This document shows, piece by piece, positions 24,496 to 34,158 of a stretch of 64,000 bases of DNA. Where the stretch lies: the NCBI GenBank assembly GCA_003987725.1, contig RXJH01000004.1, forward strand, positions 241,372-305,371, in the 5' to 3' direction. The position numbers were made by a program, and so were the translations under genes. The notes beneath the pieces are model-generated. The model saw only the letters and a list, made by a program, of their open reading frames with translations, was not told the DNA's origin and did not search any database. The DNA is from Hyphomicrobium sp. (GTDB lineage: Bacteria > Pseudomonadota > Alphaproteobacteria > Rhizobiales > Hyphomicrobiaceae). Within the stretch, counting starts at the first letter, position 1, and every line of letters starts with the position of its first letter.

Positions 24496-27342
24496 ATGTC
24501 GAATTCGGAACTGAGCGCTGACTATCCGGAAAGCGAGGGTGCAGGCAGCGGGGGCGAGAACCGCTCCGAACTCAGAGCCATGCTCGATGTGATTGCGGCT
24601 CAGCTCGCGGACGCGGACCGTCGCCATACGGCCGCGCTCGCCGAAATGCAGGAACGGATCGACGGCATGGGGCGCGAAGCGGATGCGCTGCGCCCTCGCG
24701 TGCCAGAAGAGTTCGCACCGGCGTTCGGACGGATCGAGACGGCGATGGCCGAGCTGGCGCACCGGTTGTCGGATCCGGCAGATGCGAAAGGCTTTGCTTC
24801 CACGGGGCGTGTGGCCTCCTCCAACGACCCCTACAAGTCGACAATGCCGGTGGCGCTTCGCTCCGCGCATAACGATGCGCGCGACGAGTATTCCAAGCGC
24901 ACACCGGACGTCGATACGTTCGACGTGATCGGCGCCACTGAGGATGATGCCTCCGATCCCTGGGATCGCGCGGCAGCCGATGCCCTGCGCGGGCTATACG
25001 AGTCCGATGAAACAAACTTTGCGCCGAAGGCGCACTCCGCGGCCGGCACGGCTGTGCGGTCGGCGGTGCATTCGGACGCCGGTTCCGGCATCGATGAGGC
25101 GTGGCTCGACAAAAAGTTCGCCGAAATCGCGCTCGGTATCGAGCAATCGCTGGCGGCGATGCGGCCCGACAACGGCATTTCACAGATCAGCGAGCGCCTC
25201 GATCAATTCGAGCGGCAGTTCGCGAAGCTGTTCGAGGGCGTTGCCACGCATGACGATCTGGCGGCCGTGCATCTGATCGAGGCGCATGTTGCCGAGGTGG
25301 TCAATCATCTCGTGCAGACGCAAGACCAACTCGAACGGTTGAATATCATCGAGACGCAACTCGCGACCATCTCGCACACGCTCGCCGAAGTGCAGGGCGT
25401 GCCGGTCGACGGAATCATCGGTGCTCCGCCCGTTACGCGCGCTCTCGATTACGATGCCATCGCCCGCGCCGCTGCGGAGCAGACAGCGCAGCGTTTGGCG
25501 GATATTCACGCCGAAGATCGGCATTCGGCGGCGGACGAGCTGCGTCCGCTGATCGAGCGGATGATGTCGCAGAACCGCGAAGGAGAAGAGCACACCGCGG
25601 CACTGCTCGACACGATGCAGCAAGCCATGATCCGTCTTCTGGATCGTGTGGATTCGATCGAATTCGGTCAGCAGGCGGCGGTAACGCCTGCGGCTGCAGA
25701 GAGCGGCGCCTATCACGCCGGTATGTTCGGCCGTGACGCGGCAGGCGCTTCGGGATCGATCGGAGAAGTGACCAGCCGATCGTTCGATCCCGCCTTTGTC
25801 GAACTCGCACCTGCAAGGCCTTCGATCGCGCCGGTTTCCGTGTCCGCACACCCGCGCGTGCCTGCCGGATCGTCTGAGAAAACGTCTCGCCAAAGCGAGA
25901 AGAGCCGGCAGGATTTCGTTGCCGAGGTCCGGCGCGCCAAGAAGCGTCTTTCGGAGCAAGATGACGTCGCCGCGGCGCCGTCCGTTTCGATCTCCTCGTC
26001 GGCCGCCGAAGGTGCAATGGCTATGCCGCCTCCCGGAAGCCGCCCTATCCGTCCGACTGCGGCGCCCACGAAGAAGACGTCCGGACCATCGGGGCCGTCG
26101 CCGCGGCTCATGGTGATCGCCGCCGTGGCGCTCGTTGCGCTCGGAAGCCTCTGGTACACGTTCGGGTTTGGCAGACCGCATGTCGGACCGTCGTCCATTG
26201 GACAAGAGACCCAGTCCCTGCCGTCGCCGCAAGCGAATGGCGCTGGATCGGGTGCAAGCGGTTCGTCGGATGCCGCCAAGTCAACGCCAGACGATTCGGC
26301 TCCGGCGCAAAATTCGGACAAAGCGATCGATCCGTCGCGTGATGGCAGCGGGCCGCGCGGTGATCTCGCTCCGGAGCATGGCGACGCTAAGAAAACCGCG
26401 GCAGAGGAAGCGCCTCAGCGCACCACGACCTTGCCGATGCTGGGTGTGGCTGTGGATCTCGATCAGCCGGTGACGGCTACGGAGCTTGAGCAGGCGAAGC
26501 GGCGTCAGGCGATGGCCACGATGTCCGGCGAGCTCGGCAATGCGGCGGCACGGTCCAGCGAAGGCGCGGCCGTTCCGGCGTCGATGGTGCCGAGTGAAGC
26601 GGAAACCGAAGGCGCGAAATCCGATTTGACGACGGGTTCGGTTTCGACAGGCGCGTCGAAGCCGGCGCCTCTCGACATGCCGCCCGCGACAGTCGGTCCT
26701 TTGTCGCTACGCCTTGCGGCGGCGAACGGTGATCCCTCGGCGGAGTTCGAAGTGGGCGCGCGTCTCGCTGAAGGCAAAGGCACCGCGCAAAGCTTCGAGG
26801 CCGCAGCGAAGTGGTATCAGCGTTCGGCGGATCAGGGCTTCGCGCAATCTCAGTACCGGCTCGGTACGCTCTATGAGCGCGGGCTCGGGCTGAAGCCGGA
26901 CCGGGCGCAGGCGGCGAATTGGTATCAGCGCGCGGCGGCGCAGGGCAACATCAAGGCGATGCATAACCTCGCCGTTCTCAGCGCCAATCAGAGCGATCAA
27001 TCTCCTGACTATATGACGGCGGCGCAGTGGTTCGAGGCTGCCGCGCAACGCGGTCTCTCCGATAGCCAGTTCAATCTCGCGGTGCTGTATGAAAACGGTC
27101 TCGGTGTGAAGCGGGACATGAGCCGTGCCTTCATGTGGCTGTCCATCGCGGCACGCGGCGGCGACGCCGATGCCGTCCGGCGGCGGGACATCCTTCGCGG
27201 CAAATTGACTGCCGACGAGGTGACGGTTGCCAACAAGATGATCGCGGCCTGGAAGCCCATGCTCGCGACGCGCACGGTGAACGACGCGCGGACGGCCGGT
27301 GAAATGTGGAAAAACAATCCCAAAAATGGCGTCAACGGCTAA
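24496..27342 (+). CDS. PodJ-like polar localisation protein with Sel1 repeats
   Basis: A 948-residue protein. The N-terminal 450 residues are acidic, helical and coiled-coil-like (LDVIAAQLADADRRHTAALAEMQERI and similar). One membrane span lies at about residue 537 (RLMVIAAVALVALGSLWYTFGFG). A low-complexity S/A/G/P/D-rich linker follows, and the last 170 residues contain about four Sel1 repeats (AAKWYQRSADQGFAQSQYRLGTLYERGLGL and so on). This is the architecture of Caulobacter PodJ, which organises one cell pole with its Sel1 domain in the periplasm. The ATG at 24496 follows GAGGGGAAA. Sequence identity to PodJ cannot be judged; "SEL1-like repeat protein" is the safe name. Confidence 0.78.
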   Translation: MSNSELSADYPESEGAGSGGENRSELRAMLDVIAAQLADADRRHTAALAEMQERIDGMGREADALRPRVPEEFAPAFGRIETAMAELAHRLSDPADAKGFASTGRVASSNDPYKSTMPVALRSAHNDARDEYSKRTPDVDTFDVIGATEDDASDPWDRAAADALRGLYESDETNFAPKAHSAAGTAVRSAVHSDAGSGIDEAWLDKKFAEIALGIEQSLAAMRPDNGISQISERLDQFERQFAKLFEGVATHDDLAAVHLIEAHVAEVVNHLVQTQDQLERLNIIETQLATISHTLAEVQGVPVDGIIGAPPVTRALDYDAIARAAAEQTAQRLADIHAEDRHSAADELRPLIERMMSQNREGEEHTAALLDTMQQAMIRLLDRVDSIEFGQQAAVTPAAAESGAYHAGMFGRDAAGASGSIGEVTSRSFDPAFVELAPARPSIAPVSVSAHPRVPAGSSEKTSRQSEKSRQDFVAEVRRAKKRLSEQDDVAAAPSVSISSSAAEGAMAMPPPGSRPIRPTAAPTKKTSGPSGPSPRLMVIAAVALVALGSLWYTFGFGRPHVGPSSIGQETQSLPSPQANGAGSGASGSSDAAKSTPDDSAPAQNSDKAIDPSRDGSGPRGDLAPEHGDAKKTAAEEAPQRTTTLPMLGVAVDLDQPVTATELEQAKRRQAMATMSGELGNAAARSSEGAAVPASMVPSEAETEGAKSDLTTGSVSTGASKPAPLDMPPATVGPLSLRLAAANGDPSAEFEVGARLAEGKGTAQSFEAAAKWYQRSADQGFAQSQYRLGTLYERGLGLKPDRAQAANWYQRAAAQGNIKAMHNLAVLSANQSDQSPDYMTAAQWFEAAAQRGLSDSQFNLAVLYENGLGVKRDMSRAFMWLSIAARGGDADAVRRRDILRGKLTADEVTVANKMIAAWKPMLATRTVNDARTAGEMWKNNPKNGVNG

Positions 27343-27542
27343 AGGGTTCTTTCCGAGGCACGATACGGGTGCCGGAGGATACCGGCCTTCGGCCACCCGG
27401 ATAGGCGCCATTTTGTGACAGGATGTGAGGATCGCGACGGGGCAGTGCTTGCCGCATTGCGCCGATTGGTGTCCCTTAGCGAAGCCTTTCGCCTTTCCAA
27501 GACGCCTCCCGCTTTGCGCCTATTGCCGCTCAGGACCGCCGG

Positions 27543-28469
27543 ATGACCCTGTATCTGCCGATTGCCGAGATGTCGGTTTCCGTCATCGCCTTTCTGGCAC
27601 TCGGCGCGACGGTGGGTTTCCTTTCCGGCCTGTTTGGCGTTGGCGGCGGATTCCTGCTCGCACCGCTGTTGACGTTCCTTGGAATTCCCCCCGGGGTCGC
27701 CGTGGCGACGAGCACGTCTCACGTCGCCGCGTCGTCGGTTTCCGGGGCGATGACGCAATACCGGCGCGGCAACGTCGATATCAAGCTGGCGTCCGTCATG
27801 CTGGCGGGTGGCATTGCGGGAAGCTACGTCGGCGTCGCTTTCGTGAAGATGCTGACGGCGCGAGGGCTGTTCGAGCTTACCGTTTCGCTCACGTATGTGA
27901 TCTTCCTCGGCGTGGTGGGCACGATCATCCTGATCGAAGGCATCAACTCCTCACGAAAAACACGCACGGCGGGGAGCGCTTCAGTCCGGAAGCCCGGTCA
28001 GCACGGCTGGATGGAGCACTTGCCGTTCAAGATGCGGTTTCCGCGCTCGAAACTTTACATCAGCGCGGTGCCGCCCGTGGTCATCGGCATGTTCGTCGGC
28101 TTTATCTCGGCAATCATGGGCATCGGCGGCGGCTTCGTCATGATCCCGGCGATGATCTATCTGTTGCGCGTGCCGACCGTACTCGTCATCGGCACGTCGC
28201 TTTTTCAAATCGTGTTCGTTTCCGCAACGGCGACTGTGCTGCATGCGGTCGAGAACAAATCGGTCGATATCGTTCTCGCGACGATCCTTATCCTTGGCGG
28301 CGTCTTTGGCGCGCAATTCGGAACGATGGCCGGGGAAAAAATTCGCGGCGAGCATTTGCGCGTACTGCTGGGCGCGCTGATCCTGCTCGTCGCCGCGCGC
28401 ATGGCCGTCGATTTGGCGATCAAGCCGGGCGATCTCTTTTCGCTCGCATCCACGCCGGGAGCATCGTGA
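27543..28469 (+). CDS. TauE/SafE family sulfite or sulfonate exporter
   Basis: A 308-residue membrane protein with eight predicted spans in two halves. Each half carries the family glycine motif: LSGLFGVGGGFLLAPLLTFLGIPP near residue 30 and ISAIMGIGGGFVMIPAMIYLLRVP near residue 195, and TSTSHVAASSVSGAMTQYRRGNVD follows the first. Members export sulfite, sulfoacetate or other organosulfur anions. The next gene overlaps it (TGATG), an arrangement known for TauE plus the Alph_Pro_TM protein in Alphaproteobacteria. Confidence 0.9.
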   Translation: MTLYLPIAEMSVSVIAFLALGATVGFLSGLFGVGGGFLLAPLLTFLGIPPGVAVATSTSHVAASSVSGAMTQYRRGNVDIKLASVMLAGGIAGSYVGVAFVKMLTARGLFELTVSLTYVIFLGVVGTIILIEGINSSRKTRTAGSASVRKPGQHGWMEHLPFKMRFPRSKLYISAVPPVVIGMFVGFISAIMGIGGGFVMIPAMIYLLRVPTVLVIGTSLFQIVFVSATATVLHAVENKSVDIVLATILILGGVFGAQFGTMAGEKIRGEHLRVLLGALILLVAARMAVDLAIKPGDLFSLASTPGAS

Positions 28470-29263
28470 TGCGCCGGTTCCTTTCCGCTGTGATCGTTTT
28501 GATGTTCGCGATGACGAGCAACGCGCTTGCCGAGGCACCCGGGCGCCCGAAAGAGAACGTCGAAGCCGACGCATCGACGCGTCAGGTTGCGATCACGTCG
28601 AGCTTCACGGGAACCGAGATCCTCGTTTTCGGTACTGTCGAGAACAGCGTACAGCCCAGCCCCGAAGCTGGAACCTACGACATCATCGTTGTCGTCGAAG
28701 GCCAGCCGGCTCCGGCGGTGGTGCGGGAAAAATCGCGCGTGGCGGGCATCTGGATCAATACAACGTCGATGCAGTTCGCCGTGGTTCCGAGCTACTACGC
28801 CATCGCCTCGACGCGTCCGATCGACGAGATTGCAGATAAAGCCTTTCTCGATACGCATCAGATCGGCTTCGATCACATCCGCATGGAGCCGTCGGGCGCT
28901 GGCGAGGCCGATACTGACGCTATCGAAACTTTCCGTCAGGCGCTCATCCGGCTGAAGGAACAGCAGCGGGTTTATGTGAAGCGGGATTTTGGCGTGACGT
29001 TCATCGGGCGGAGCCTGTTCCGGTCGACGATTGCGTTACCACCGAACGTGCCGGTCGGACCGCTTACGGCCAGGGTTTATCTTTTGAAGGAAGGCAAGCT
29101 TCTCGGGCAGTACGAGAGCCGCGTCAGTCTCAGGCGCGAAGGCATCGAGCGCTTCATCCATAATTTCGCGATCTCGCAGCCGCTGGCTTATGGCCTGACG
29201 ACGGTCGTGCTGGCTGCCGCGGCAGGTTTGGCGGCCGCTTTCGCGTTCAGAAAGCCTGCTTGA
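28469..29263 (+). CDS. Alph_Pro_TM (TIGR02186) family protein
   Basis: A 264-residue protein with a cleavable signal (FLSAVIVLMFAMTSNALA), an extracytoplasmic beta-rich domain (QVAITSSFTGTEILVFGTVE, YDIIVVVEGQPAPAVVREKSRVAGIWIN) and a C-terminal membrane helix (YGLTTVVLAAAAGLAAAFAFRKPA). The family is confined largely to Alphaproteobacteria and accompanies TauE/SafE exporters. The start codon overlaps the exporter's stop, implying translational coupling and a partner role, perhaps as a periplasmic accessory subunit. Confidence 0.87.
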   Translation: MRRFLSAVIVLMFAMTSNALAEAPGRPKENVEADASTRQVAITSSFTGTEILVFGTVENSVQPSPEAGTYDIIVVVEGQPAPAVVREKSRVAGIWINTTSMQFAVVPSYYAIASTRPIDEIADKAFLDTHQIGFDHIRMEPSGAGEADTDAIETFRQALIRLKEQQRVYVKRDFGVTFIGRSLFRSTIALPPNVPVGPLTARVYLLKEGKLLGQYESRVSLRREGIERFIHNFAISQPLAYGLTTVVLAAAAGLAAAFAFRKPA

Positions 29264-29265
29264 GT

Positions 29266-29988
29266 TCAGTCATCGCGAAGGAGACGTGGCGCGACAGGAT
29301 AAAGCCCTTCGTGGCCGAGCATCCAAACGTCCAGTCCGTCGTCGCCGAACAGTGGCTCGAACACGGCGTTGAGAATGTTCAAGCCTCCCGTGAACGCGCC
29401 AAAGGCGGGCATTACGAGGCGAAGGCGATTGCCGACGAAGCACGGACGGCGCAGAGACGTTCCGTGGAACACGAGGCGCGCGGCCGGATGGAAGTGTCCG
29501 GCAATCTCGTGGGTGTGCGCGCCGGGCCGCGGTTCGTGGCGCAACGCGATGCCGCCGACGACGATCTCGGGCATCACATAGCCGGCCAGCATGCGATCGA
29601 TTTTCGGATCGTGATTGCCGGTGATCCAGATCCAGTCGCGATCTTCCTGCAGTAAGCGGAGGCTTTCGACGTCGCCCAAGTCCATGCGGGCGGCGCCGCC
29701 CTGGTCATGCAGGCTGTCGCCGAGGCAGATGACCGTTTCGGGGTCGTATCTGTCGATCAAGGCCGCGAGCTTTTGCAGCGTCTCGCGCGTGTCGTAGGGC
29801 GGCAGCATTTGTCCGTAAGCGGCGTATGACGAGCCTTTTTCGAGATGAAGGTCGGAAACGATCAGCGCCTGCTCGGCGGGCCAGAAAAGCGCGCCGGATT
29901 TGTGGGCGACGAAGGCCTTGCCGCACACGTGCACGGGCTGGTCGGCGAAATCGTCGAGCCCTATGCGTTCCGGCTTCAGCATGTTCAT
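29266..29988 (-). CDS. pdeM: Ligase-associated DNA damage response metallophosphatase PdeM
   Basis: A 240-residue calcineurin-like phosphoesterase. The metal-binding motifs are present in order: IVSDLHLEKGSS, CLGDSLHD, WITGNHD and HEIAGHFHP. The N-terminal GKAFVAHKSGALFWPAEQALIVSD is typical of PdeM. It overlaps the stop of the helicase gene by four bases (ATGA), so the two are translationally coupled. In other bacteria PdeM and this helicase sit with an ATP-dependent DNA ligase and a 3' exonuclease; neither gene is adjacent here. Confidence 0.9.
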   Translation of the reverse strand: MNMLKPERIGLDDFADQPVHVCGKAFVAHKSGALFWPAEQALIVSDLHLEKGSSYAAYGQMLPPYDTRETLQKLAALIDRYDPETVICLGDSLHDQGGAARMDLGDVESLRLLQEDRDWIWITGNHDPKIDRMLAGYVMPEIVVGGIALRHEPRPGAHTHEIAGHFHPAARLVFHGTSLRRPCFVGNRLRLVMPAFGAFTGGLNILNAVFEPLFGDDGLDVWMLGHEGLYPVAPRLLRDD

Positions 29989-32597
29989 GTCCGCATGTCC
30001 CCCGTTGCTTCGCGGATCAGTTCGTCTGCGGCATCGCGCAAAATTGCGTCACGGTCTTGGCCGTATACCAGCTCAACTCCGATCTCCAGCAGCACCGGGA
30101 CGGCGAGCGGAGATACGTGATCGAGAGTTTGATGTCTGATTCGCTCTTTAATGCGAGCCAGAAACGTTCCGAGCCGCTTGATATCGAGCAGGCCCGTGGC
30201 AGCGTCGGCCCATGCGGCTTCGAGCAGAAGATGGCCCGGATCGTGGCGGCGCAGCACGTCGTAGATGAGATCGGTCGAAATCGTCACCTGGCGGCCGGAT
30301 TTGACTTTGCCGGGATGGCGGCGCTCGATCAATCCGGCGATGACGGCGGCCAAGCGGAACGTGCGTTTCATCAGGGCGCTTTCGGCGAGCCAGGCGTCGA
30401 GATCATCGCCCAACATGTCCTCGTCGAAGAGCTTGGCGAGCGAAAGCTTGCCCTCCGAGATGAGCGTGGAGATGTCTCCGCGCGTCCAGACGGCCAATGC
30501 ATAATCGTTGGCGACGAAGCCGACGGGATTGGCTCCGATCCGATCGAGGCGGCGCGTCAGAAGCATGCCGAGTGTCTGGTGAGCGAGGCGGCCTTCGAAC
30601 GGATAGGCGACGAGGAAGTGCCGGTTGCCGCGCGGGAACGTTTCGATGAGGACTTCATCGGGTGCCGGGACGACGGAGCGCTCGGTCTGTAGCTCGAGCC
30701 AATTGGCGACGGGATTGGGGAGCGCCGACCAGACGCTCGGATCGGCGAGCATGGCGCGAACGCGTCCCGCCAAGTGCGTGGACAGCGGAAATTTGCCGCC
30801 GTCGTAGCTCGGCACCATCGGATCTTCCGCCGCTGCGCGCGAGACGAAGACTTCCGTGTCGCGGATGCCCTCGAAGCGAAGGACCTGGCCCGCGAAGACG
30901 AAGGTATCGCCCGGCGTCAGCTGCTCGGCGAAATATTCCTCGACCTCGCCGAGGACGCGGCCGCCCATGCGAGCGATATTTTTCTTGCCGCCGCGCGACG
31001 AGACGAGGCGCACCTTGAGATGCGGGGCGTCCACGATGGTGCCGATGTTCAGCCGGTATTGCTGGACGATGCGCGGATTGGCGACGCGTAGCTTGCCGTT
31101 TTCGGCCGGTCGCAATTTTGCGAAACGCTCATAGGATTTCAGCGCGTAGCCGCCGGTTGAGACGAAGTCGACGGTGCGATCGAATTGCGTGCGCGTCAGG
31201 CCTGCGTAGGGAAGCGCCGAGCGGACTTCGTCGAACAGCGTGTCTGGATCGAACGGTGCCTGACACGCCATTCCGAGAATGTGCTGTGCCAGCACGTCGA
31301 GCGCGCCGGCGCGCGAGAGCGTGGCGTCCTGATCGCCGGCTTCGGCGGCCTGTTGAGCTGCGCGGCATTCGAGGACCTCGAAGCGATTTCCCGGCACAAG
31401 GATGGCCTGAGACGGCTCATCGAGCCGGTGATTGGAGCGGCCTATGCGCTGCAGCAAGCGGCTTGCGCCTTTCGGGGCGCCGAGATGGATGACGAGATCG
31501 ACATCGCCCCAGTCGATACCGAGATCGAGCGTGGAGGTGGCGACGACGGCGCGCAGCTTCCCCGCGGCCATCGCAGCTTCGACCTTCTTCCGCTGCGCCG
31601 CTTCGAGAGATCCGTGATGCAGGGCGATCGGCAGATTATTCTCGTTGAGCCGCCAGAGTTCCTGGAAGGCGAATTCGGCCTGCATGCGCGTGTTGACGAA
31701 AACGAGCGACAGCTTGTGCTTCCCGATCGCTTCCAGAACTTCGCGCATCGCATAGCGGGCGGTGTGGCCGGTCCACGGAATTTCGTTTTCGGCTTCGAGG
31801 ATTTCGATCACCGGTTTGGCGCCGCCTTTGACGGTGACGATATCGGCGAGCCGCGTTTCGGCTTCCGGGTCGGTTTGCGGGACGAGATAGCCGCGAAGCT
31901 CGCTGGGGCGCGCGACCGTCGCCGACAATCCGATCGTCATAACGTTGGGCGCCAGCTTGCGGAGGCGGGCGAGATCGAGCGCGAGAAGATCACCGCGTTT
32001 CGATGCGGCGAGGGCGTGGAGCTCATCGAGGATGATCGTATCGAGATCAGCGAAAAGGTAGGGCGCATCGGGGTGACTTAAGAGAAGCGCGACCTGCTCC
32101 GGCGTCGTCAGCATGATGTGTGGCGGCTTCACGCGCTGACGTTGCCGCCGCGCGAGTGACGTGTCGCCGGTGCGCGTTTCGGTGCGAACTTTGAGACCCA
32201 TTTCCTCGATGGGATGGGTCAAGTTTCGTTCGACGTCGGCAGCGAGTGCCTTCAGCGGAGAGACGTAAAGCGTGAAAAGCCCCGCGCCGGTCTTTTTCTT
32301 CCGGCCGTTATGGATCGAGATCAAGCTCGGCAAAAAGCCCGCGAGCGTTTTGCCGGCGCCGGTCGGGGCGATCAGCAGCGTCGAGCGCCGTTCACGGGCA
32401 GCATCGAGAAGTGCGAGCTGGTGAGGCCGCGGCTTCCATCCGCGCCGCGCGAACCAGGCTGCGATCTCCGGGGGGAGCGTCTCGCTCTCGGGCGTGGAGC
32501 GCGCGCGTCGCACTTTCTTCGCGGCTGTCGTCGCGACGAGAGCCGCATTGCGCGGCGCTTTGCGTGCGCCAGCCTTTGCGGACGGCCGCGTCGTCAT
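29985..32597 (-). CDS. Lhr-like DEXH-box helicase, ligase-associated type
   Basis: About 870 residues. A short basic Ala/Lys/Arg-rich N-terminus is followed by RPHQLALLDAARERRSTLLIAPTGAGKTLAG (Q-like and Walker A), DTIILDELHAL (DEXH box), IGLSATVARP, ALHHGSLEAAQR, VVATSTLDLGIDWGDVDLVI and LLQRIGRSNHR. The C-terminal half is the winged-helix and Lhr-specific region. It is the helicase of the ligase-associated DNA damage response set and is followed by pdeM with overlapping codons. The start is uncertain: ATG at 32597 is chosen, but TTG or GTG codons 30-36 bases upstream are possible. Confidence 0.9.
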   Translation of the reverse strand: MTTRPSAKAGARKAPRNAALVATTAAKKVRRARSTPESETLPPEIAAWFARRGWKPRPHQLALLDAARERRSTLLIAPTGAGKTLAGFLPSLISIHNGRKKKTGAGLFTLYVSPLKALAADVERNLTHPIEEMGLKVRTETRTGDTSLARRQRQRVKPPHIMLTTPEQVALLLSHPDAPYLFADLDTIILDELHALAASKRGDLLALDLARLRKLAPNVMTIGLSATVARPSELRGYLVPQTDPEAETRLADIVTVKGGAKPVIEILEAENEIPWTGHTARYAMREVLEAIGKHKLSLVFVNTRMQAEFAFQELWRLNENNLPIALHHGSLEAAQRKKVEAAMAAGKLRAVVATSTLDLGIDWGDVDLVIHLGAPKGASRLLQRIGRSNHRLDEPSQAILVPGNRFEVLECRAAQQAAEAGDQDATLSRAGALDVLAQHILGMACQAPFDPDTLFDEVRSALPYAGLTRTQFDRTVDFVSTGGYALKSYERFAKLRPAENGKLRVANPRIVQQYRLNIGTIVDAPHLKVRLVSSRGGKKNIARMGGRVLGEVEEYFAEQLTPGDTFVFAGQVLRFEGIRDTEVFVSRAAAEDPMVPSYDGGKFPLSTHLAGRVRAMLADPSVWSALPNPVANWLELQTERSVVPAPDEVLIETFPRGNRHFLVAYPFEGRLAHQTLGMLLTRRLDRIGANPVGFVANDYALAVWTRGDISTLISEGKLSLAKLFDEDMLGDDLDAWLAESALMKRTFRLAAVIAGLIERRHPGKVKSGRQVTISTDLIYDVLRRHDPGHLLLEAAWADAATGLLDIKRLGTFLARIKERIRHQTLDHVSPLAVPVLLEIGVELVYGQDRDAILRDAADELIREATGDMRT

Positions 32598-32722
32598 TTC
32601 CGGGTTCTTGGTCGGTTTGCGCGGCACGTCCAAAAATTGGTTCAGGTCTAACTAATTGCTTTTATGGGCAACTTGGACGTTATACTGGCTGCGGTCCAGA
32701 AGACCTCGAAAAAAAGTCGCCG

Positions 32723-33811
32723 CTACAGCGGCTGTTTCGCCCAGTCATCGGCGCGGCGGCCCCGGATCGCGGCGAGGCTCGTCTGTCCGCCGTCGTGCAG
32801 GGTCTTCGCGAGGTGCGATTTGATCTCGTCGATCAGCGCGGGGCCCTCGTAAACAAGACCGGTGTAAAGCTGCAATAATGTGGCGCCCGCTTCGATTTTT
32901 TCGAGCGCGCGCGGACCGCTATCGATGCCGCCGATGCCGATGAGCGGAATTCTCCCTTCCGTCAGCTTGAAAATGCGGGCGAGCATGGCCGTCGAGCGCT
33001 GGAAGGCGGGACGGCCGGAAAGGCCGCCGGCTTCGCGCGCCTCGGATGACTTCAGACCTTCACGCGACAAGGTCGTGTTCGATACCGCTATGGCGTCGAC
33101 CTCATAGGCGACGAGTTTTTCGACGATCGGTGCAATGTCGTCAGCGGCGATGTCGGGGGAGATCTTGACGACAATCGGACGCTTCTGGGCGCCATCGTCG
33201 ATCAGGCGCGTTCGTGCCGCCATGATACGAGCGAGGAGAACTCCGAGCGCGGCAGGCGCTTGCAGGTCGCGAAGTCCCGGCGTGTTCGGAGAGGAGATGT
33301 TGACGGTGAAGTAGCTTGCAACCGAATTGAACCGCAGCAGGCCGAGCACGTAGTCTTCGCCACGGTCGACGCTGTCCTTGTTGGCTCCGATATTGACGCC
33401 GACGATGCCGCCGCGATTTTTCCGCGCTTCGAGACGCGTCAGGGCGGCAGCGTGACCGCCATTGTTGAAGCCGAGCCGGTTGATGAGCGCGTTGTCTTCG
33501 ACCAGCCGGAAGACGCGCGGCTTCGGATTGCCACTTTGCGGTTGCGGCGTGATGGTGCCGATCTCGGCGAAGCCGCAGCCCATGCCGAGAACGGCATCGG
33601 GCACGCGCGCGTCCTTGTCATAGCCCGCCGCAATGCCGACGGGATTTGGGAACTCAAGACCGAATACCGTTTGGGAGAGTAGGCGATCGCCGGTTCCGAA
33701 TGATCGCGGATATATCCCCAATTCGAGTGCCCGCACGGTGAGTTCGTGTGCTTCCTCGGGAGAAAGTGCGAAAAGCGCAGGACGTGACAGCCGGTAGAAA
33801 CCCTTCAACAC
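32723..33811 (-). CDS. pyrD: Dihydroorotate dehydrogenase (quinone), class 2
   Basis: A 362-residue FMN enzyme of the inner membrane that oxidises dihydroorotate to orotate in pyrimidine synthesis, passing electrons to quinone. Class 2 features are the N-terminal membrane-association helix (YRLSRPALFALSPEEAHELTVRALEL), NPVGIAAGYDKDA, GTITPQPQSGNPKPR, the catalytic-serine segment VNISSPNTPGLRDLQ, VKISPDIA and IPLIGIGGIDSG. The start is GTG at 33811 with GAGGA upstream; it lies inside the last codons of the DUF952 gene (seven-base overlap), so translation is probably coupled. Confidence 0.95.
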   Translation of the reverse strand: MLKGFYRLSRPALFALSPEEAHELTVRALELGIYPRSFGTGDRLLSQTVFGLEFPNPVGIAAGYDKDARVPDAVLGMGCGFAEIGTITPQPQSGNPKPRVFRLVEDNALINRLGFNNGGHAAALTRLEARKNRGGIVGVNIGANKDSVDRGEDYVLGLLRFNSVASYFTVNISSPNTPGLRDLQAPAALGVLLARIMAARTRLIDDGAQKRPIVVKISPDIAADDIAPIVEKLVAYEVDAIAVSNTTLSREGLKSSEAREAGGLSGRPAFQRSTAMLARIFKLTEGRIPLIGIGGIDSGPRALEKIEAGATLLQLYTGLVYEGPALIDEIKSHLAKTLHDGGQTSLAAIRGRRADDWAKQPL

Positions 33812-34158
33812 GTGAAAAATTCCTCGTCGAGAAAATGAACACCGTCGCTATTGTTTGGTAACGGCCGCTTCCATAAAGCCACAGAAACACTCAAGGGCGC
33901 GTAGAGGTGAGGAAAAAGTTCACCTCCACGGGATTGTTCCCATTTTAAATCTGAGCCTAGCTTCGATACCTCGAACGCGATAAGAACGAGATCGCGCTTC
34001 CCTTTGAAATGTTTTTCTAATGTTCCGCGCACCTGATGTTGTTCAGAGAGATGGATGAATCCGTCTCGCTTATCGTCAGCCGAACCATCATACTGACCTT
34101 TTGCGATGGCATCAGACCAATCGGCCGCCGTGACAATTTTGTAGACGATTTTTTTCAT
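33805..34158 (-). CDS. DUF952 family protein
   Basis: A 117-residue soluble protein with the DUF952 pattern: IVYKIVTAADWSDAIAKGQYDGSADDKRDGFIHLSEQHQV, then LVLIAFEVSKLG, LKWEQSRGGELFPHLYAPL and DGVHFLDEEFF. Function of the family is unknown. It overlaps pyrD by seven bases; DUF952-pyrD is a recurrent pair in Hyphomicrobiales. The ATG at 34158 gives MKKIVYKIV; 13 further codons are open upstream. Confidence 0.88.
   Translation of the reverse strand: MKKIVYKIVTAADWSDAIAKGQYDGSADDKRDGFIHLSEQHQVRGTLEKHFKGKRDLVLIAFEVSKLGSDLKWEQSRGGELFPHLYAPLSVSVALWKRPLPNNSDGVHFLDEEFFTC

Noticed and set aside
25180-26232. 350-codon open frame on the minus strand
   Set aside because: Antisense shadow of the PodJ-like gene with Arg-rich low-complexity translation.
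27425-28468. Long upstream extension of the Alph_Pro_TM frame
   Set aside because: The extension runs through the TauE gene in another frame with Arg-rich nonsense composition; the overlapping ATG at 28469 and signal peptide fix the true start.
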